DNA of 64,000 bases, taken from NCBI GenBank assembly GCA_900239685.1, contig OENT01000665.1, positions 1 to 64,000 of the forward strand, given 5' to 3'. How positions within the stretch are numbered: the stretch's first letter is position 1; the number at the start of each line of letters is the position of its first letter. This DNA is from Rotaria macrura. Lineage: Eukaryota; Rotifera; Eurotatoria; Philodinida; Philodinidae. The notes under the pieces were generated by a model. It did no database searches. It was not told the DNA's origin and saw only the letters and a program-made list of their open reading frames with translations. Below, piece by piece: positions 59,047 through 64,000 of this stretch. Position numbers and translations under genes: made by a program.

Positions 59047-62019
59047 ATGATTGAACGATTGACTTTAGCCGTTAGTGTTCTTATCATTCTTGGGCTTATT
59101 GTTGTTGGCGTAAGTTTAAATGAAGAAAAAAGAAACGAGAATTCATCTGATGTTTGTCTTTATTTTAATTCTTTCAATGCAAGATTATTTGTCTTTTACG
59201 TTCATTTAAAATGGCACCACGAAGTGACAATGAAGAATATTTTCAAGATCCAAAAACTCGATCTCGAAACAAATTTCCATCGATTAATGATGCATCTTCA
59301 AAATATCTTTCAGTTATTATTCCTGCTTATAAAGAAGTTGATCGATGTAATTTAAATTCATCATTGAACATATTCATTCTTTTTCTATTGATTTTTATAT
59401 TTAGTACCAATTATGATAAAAGATGCGATGAATTATTTAGAACAACGTCGGGTGTGTATAAAATTTGATGTTTGAACTTTAGTTGGTTTTAGAGAATAGA
59501 CTAACGTACAAAATATCGATCGTACTTTTATTGGAAAAAAACGATGTTTCAAGAAAGTACTTTTTTGTTCTCTGTCGAATGCGATCTTGTTACACGTTCA
59601 TAAACGATATAGTTCACATATAAGTGAACTTATGTTTTGATCTACGAATGTGTAATCAATAGAATGCATGAGCTATGCGAAAGTGGGGAGAATTTTCTGT
59701 CTAATGGTGAGAAAAAAAAACGGAAGATTATCGTTGTACGTGAACGTCAAAGAAGTGACTCAGTAGTGGAAACTAAATTTTAGAAAATCTATACTGTCAT
59801 AATGATATGTGAAAAAGAAAAATGACTTTGGAAGATATTATTTATCTTTAGATTTTTCTACAAGGAAAATGAGTTCTGATGAAAACTAGAGATATGAAAG
59901 GTAAGTTTATTGTTTGTGTATCCTGTAACTTGAATGACTAACGAGATTTTTAAACTGTTCAAGCGAGACAACAATAATCTATACATCTGTTTAGAAGTGT
60001 TTTTCTTCCAAGCTTATTGCTAAGTAAAATATTCACAGATTCGATTTGAATACGTTCAGAATACGAATATAGATTAGATCTTAAACATTTCGCGGAACTG
60101 ACATGTTGTCGAAGTAAATAGTGAATGAAAGTTTAATTGTGAGATTTTATATGTTCTCCATCATCCCTCGTACTACAGACACAGTAGTCAGCATTATATT
60201 ATCATCATAAATTGAGAAAAATGAAAACTAACGAGCGAATAGCAAAAATGAAACAAGCTTTTTTGTTCTTATTCGTTCTGATGAGAAAATTTTATGAAAA
60301 CCTTCAGTTGTAATGTTTACATTTCGTTTTTCTTGAAGCCTATTCAAAAAAGGGTTCGTACATGAAACTTGTCCGGGTGAAAATAGTAAGTCTTGACGCT
60401 GCTCACCCATCGGCTTGTTACTCCTGCAAATAATTGGAAGTGAGGTTGGTGTAAAATGCCGAATAGTGTTAAAGACGTCAGTGATAAAATGCATTTGTTT
60501 TTCAAATAGATGCGTAGTACATGGTGCATATTCTCCGAAAATACTCGACAAAAAGAACAAAAATTTTCAAATGAGATCTCGATACTCTTTCCGACAGTTT
60601 CCCAATCAGCGTAAATGAACATTTATCATTGTTAAATAGGAAGACGACAAAAATTACATCTTATTACCTTGCCAATCGACTTAACAGTTATACATAGAAC
60701 AGAAGAATGTCTAAATGAAAGCAACTCTTTAACGGATTGATATTATTGGTTTCGAACACATTAGAGAGAGAAATAAAAAGATTCTCTTTTAGTATATGAT
60801 CCAATAAAAGAAGACTATTGAATAAGAACTTATTTCTATTCGTAGAAAACTTTGCTTTGACCATTGATACCTCTTAGCTAGGCGTCCCTTGCAGAGTACC
60901 ACCTCTGAAAACTCAAAATCTGATAAATCATTACACACCGTAGATGGGTATGATAACTTTTTCTCGTCATGTATACTTGCTATGAAAAGAATTTCCTAAC
61001 CCTTAACATTATAGTTGTTTTGTAATTATCATATATTAAAATTCGAAGTTGTTTAACAATATTTCTAGGCAAACGATCAATCATTCACATATGAATTAAT
61101 AATCGTTGATGATGGTAGTCCTGATCAAACAACAGAAGTAAATTAAAATCATTAAAAATAAATAAAATAAAATAATTTTGTCTCTTGGTTTTCAGATCGC
61201 ACTTAAATACAGTGCTCAATATGGAATAGACAATGTTCGAGTATTGACATTAGATGCAAACAGAGGCAAAGGTGGTGCTGTACGAATGGTGAGGTAGAGT
61301 TTGGATTGATTATTATTTTAATACTACAAGATTCGTTTTCTTTGCTTTTTTTTTCTCCATTTATCATCAGGGTGTATTAAGTGCACGAGGAGAATGGATC
61401 GTATTTGCTGATGCTGATGGTGCAACAAAATTTAGTGATTTTTCTAAAGTTGAAAAGAAAGCATTAGAAAGGATAAAAGTAATAATGACATATTTTCATA
61501 TGAGAGATGATTTGATTCTTTTAAAATATCTCATTTTCAATTCAGGATAATCATATTGTTATTTGTGGTTCAAGACGTCATTTAGAAAACGAATCTGTTT
61601 CACAAGTAAAATCATTTATCTTGCATGAATGAGAAAATTCAAAGAAAATGTCTATTTTATGTTTATTTCAGAGATCAGCTTTTCGTACATTACTGATGTA
61701 TGTATTTCATTTTGAAGTATGGCTATTTGCAGTTCGATCTATTCGTGATACGCAATGTGGTTTTAAATTATTCTCACGTGAAAGTGCACGAATAATTTTT
61801 TCTCAAATGCATGTTGAACGATGGGCATTCGATGTTGAACTTTTATATATTGCAGAAAAATTACAAATGCCTATGTTTGAAGTTGATGTTAATTGGCAAG
61901 AAATTCCAGGTTCAAAACTTGATCCATTTGCAGCTTCATTTCAAATGGGTATCGATATATTAGCTATATGGATGCGATATTTTTTCGGCATTTGGATAAT
62001 TCAATATAAACATGAATAA
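59047..62019 (+). CDS. ALG5: Dolichyl-phosphate beta-glucosyltransferase (ALG5), 8 exons, 316 aa
   Basis: ER-membrane enzyme transferring glucose from UDP-Glc to dolichyl phosphate; the product donates the three terminal glucoses of the N-glycan precursor. Exons: 59047-59109, 59184-59346, 59405-59451, 61069-61137, 61196-61288, 61371-61478, 61546-61605, 61672-62019; phases close to 951 nt, and length is close to the human enzyme (about 324 aa). The N-terminal span is LAVSVLIILGLIVVGIICLL. The GT2 fold motifs follow: YLSVIIPAYKE, LIIVDDGS (D105, D106), NRGKGGAVRMG, VFADADGATKF (DAD at 159-161, the metal/nucleotide site), ICGSRRHLE, SIRDTQCGFKLF and HVERWAFDVELLYIA. All are strongly conserved in ALG5. 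Intron 3 (59452-61068, donor GTGTGT) is 1.6 kb. The AATAAA at 62015-62020 overlaps the stop codon and could be the poly(A) signal. Confidence 0.95.
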
Positions 62020-63644
62020 AAAAATTATAGAACATTGATAATCATATAATTGATTGAATTGTGATTTGTTGAAAATTTTTGTTTTTGTTTCGTTTATTAT
62101 TTATTTGATTATTATTGAAAATGAATACAGTATGGGTGTAGAACGAAAGAATTATTCTCTGGTGAATGATATATTTATTGTTATTGTACTTCGAATGAGA
62201 ACTGAAATGTTTTCTGTTCGATTCAGGCAAATAAACTTTTACTAATATTCTAAAAACATAAGCATTGACAACAAGTCGTTGAACATCTTTTATGGCACAA
62301 TCATATTTCGATTTCAGCATAAATCATAGGAACAGTATCTTGAAAAATAAAACTATTATGTAGAATTTAAAGATTACTATCATAGGAAAATCAATGCAAT
62401 GCATTCCGACAAATATAATCTGTCAGATAATATGGTCGAATCAGAACTGAAAAAAAAGAAAATAATAATATTGTAGAGAAAATTGATCCACATCGATTAG
62501 TCGAATGCTGATCACATTTTTCAAGGATCTTTTAGAACTAGACTCTATGCACTGAGAAGTCGTAGGATATCTGACATATGATTAATTGAATAGTATTATC
62601 AACCTTGACATCTATTGATAGTTTAGGTAAATGAACATCGTTCGATGTCGTTTTTTTAGAGATTTGTCTACGAATTACATTCGATTTTCTATAGAAAACA
62701 GTAAGGTAATTCAATCATTTTTCTTTTTCAAAATTTTGTTGATCACAAACAATATGAAAACCTCAAATGTTATAAAACGTACTAAAGCGAAGTTTTGTTT
62801 TTTTATCGCTTGATGCATTCAAAAACATTTCGGTTAGTTGTTACATCAATTCGTAGATTGTCATACCGTGTCTCGCTACATTGACTAATCCGAGTTCAAC
62901 ATGAAATGTGATTGTGTAGTTTTAAATCAAATTTTTTTCTCGTAGAAAACTAGCCGCTAATGACCACGACGAGTGTACAACTCAATTTAACTAGAAAAAA
63001 AAGCGTGATCCCGCTCACTGCTTTATGTTGATTCCAAAACTCCTTTTTATTTTCAAAATATCGTTGTAAAGCATTGAAATTAGTCGATCATATTTGAATG
63101 TATTATGTAATAACACTAGAAAAATTCGGATATGTAAGTATTGTAATAGTAGACGTTTTTACATGTTCTGAAGTCAATAGTTTTGAAAACAGTGCAACGA
63201 AGATTGAAAAGAAGATGTTTTTTAATCATTGAATAGTTTTATGTTTTCTTAGAGACAATGAAATGATCATCGTCGTTAACCAAAACGGATTCGTCGCCCA
63301 TAGAAATTAATTCAGAACAATATCGAATGATGTTCTGTTTCACTAATAATTTGTTATTACACTCATCTTTCAGATGTTATGTTTTCCAGTTAGTAAATTG
63401 AGTTTAATTATTTCTTTCAAATTTTAGTAGTAAATATAAGATCTGCTATATATCATTCGATGTGGGTCAACTTGCTCTAAAGTATGTTATAGATCGTTTT
63501 TTGTTCTTCTCAGTTTTGAATAGATCATCTTATCCATTTCAGTTCTTTATCAAAATTAGTTGTAATTGAACAAAAACAAAGATAAATTTCTTTTAGAAGT
63601 GCGTAGATCAACAATGAGAATAGGAAAGAATAGTCATATGCTCT
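62020..63644. other. Gene-free stretch downstream of ALG5
   Basis: AT-rich with no recognised coding sequence, RNA gene or repeat. Open frames at 62042-62320 and 62631-62813 are short and low in complexity. Confidence 0.5.
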
Positions 63645-63794
63645 TTATAACTGGTACAGATCTAGTTGCATGCCAATGTCATTGATTTCTAATTGAACTA
63701 TGGTAAATAATCCTTTATCGTCTAATATTGTTCGATTAAATTTCTTTCTTGGTACATCTTGAAATCTTCTTTCTTTTTCTTTTCTCGACAATCT
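63645..63794 (-). CDS. Possible terminal exon of an unrecognised minus-strand gene
   Basis: After an acceptor-like ...AATCAAACAAAG the minus strand is open for about 50 codons: LSRKEKERRFQDVPRKKFNR, then TILDDKGLFTIVQLEIND, and a stop at 63645. The charge pattern and varied composition are more protein-like than the surroundings. I cannot name the protein. The rest of the gene would lie beyond the window's right edge, so this is a weak call. Confidence 0.3.
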   Translation of the reverse strand, partial: RLSRKEKERRFQDVPRKKFNRTILDDKGLFTIVQLEINDIGMQLDLYQL

Positions 63795-64000
63795 CTTTGT
63801 TTGATTATTGTAAAAATTAAGCTTAGAATATTCAGAATATATGTGTATACATACTTTTATATTAAATCTATAGAGATTATTCATTTCTCATGATTTCCTA
63901 CCCATATATTCAAACTCGAACCAGTCTAATTAAAAAACAAGGTCTCTTGTGTAAATGTCCTTCGACATATTGAATTCGAAAAATAAAGATAAAGTTCTCA

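Noticed and set aside
60228..60622. Overlapping minus frames inside ALG5 intron 3
   Set aside because: Antisense to ALG5, two overlapping frames with no recognised content and no splice support.

Overview
The window is eukaryotic nuclear DNA: AT-rich, with many spliceosomal introns (most 55-75 bp, a minority 0.9-2.7 kb), animal housekeeping genes with animal-type exon content, and abundant small non-autonomous transposon remnants. The best single guess is a bdelloid rotifer (Adineta/Rotaria type). Reasons are the intron-size mix, 3' splice sites placed directly against start codons (as expected for spliced-leader trans-splicing), a GH16 glycoside hydrolase of microbial/fungal flavour beside animal genes, and a Penelope-like reverse-transcriptase relic. 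The taxon is an inference; no marker sequence in the window proves it.

Layout. 1-13 kb is accessory DNA. It holds a minus-strand cluster of paralogous two-span membrane proteins of no recognised family: one intact gene (1895-3139), one decayed copy (about 4685-5410), and a locus at 10.6-12.75 kb where two successive units appear to be spliced together. Between them lie long palindromes and tandem repeats. 13-26 kb is a gene desert with one hAT-like non-autonomous element (17891-18851). At 26.1-27.0 kb is a GH16 beta-glucanase reading frame that is complete except for one in-frame stop codon. 27.8-33 kb is repeat-dominated: a short inverted-repeat element, a 1.3-kb element with long terminal inverted repeats and a perfect 8-bp target duplication, an AAAGTT-rich palindrome, and fragments resembling a Penelope-like reverse transcriptase and the N-terminus of CNOT1.

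34-62 kb is a dense housekeeping block whose exon structures I could reconstruct completely, with phases closing in every gene. It contains a copper-transporting P1B-ATPase of the ATP7 family (minus strand, 12 exons, 1237 aa); VPS41, a HOPS tethering subunit (plus, 23 exons, 848 aa); a PDCD2-like protein (plus, 6 exons, 409 aa); and ALG5, dolichyl-phosphate beta-glucosyltransferase (plus, 8 exons, 316 aa). ATP7 and VPS41 are head-to-head across 296 bp. PDCD2L and ALG5 are only 62 bp apart, with a splice acceptor abutting the ALG5 start codon, which suggests an operon-like pair resolved by trans-splicing. 62-64 kb is mostly non-coding, with one possible terminal exon of an unrecognised minus-strand gene at the edge.

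ATP7 (trans-Golgi/endosomal copper transport), VPS41 (late endosome/lysosome tethering) and ALG5 (ER lipid-linked oligosaccharide synthesis) all act in the endomembrane system, but nothing here shows that they are functionally linked. The most unusual material is the unrecognised membrane-protein family with its apparent tandem-unit fusion, and the set of small terminal-inverted-repeat and palindromic elements.
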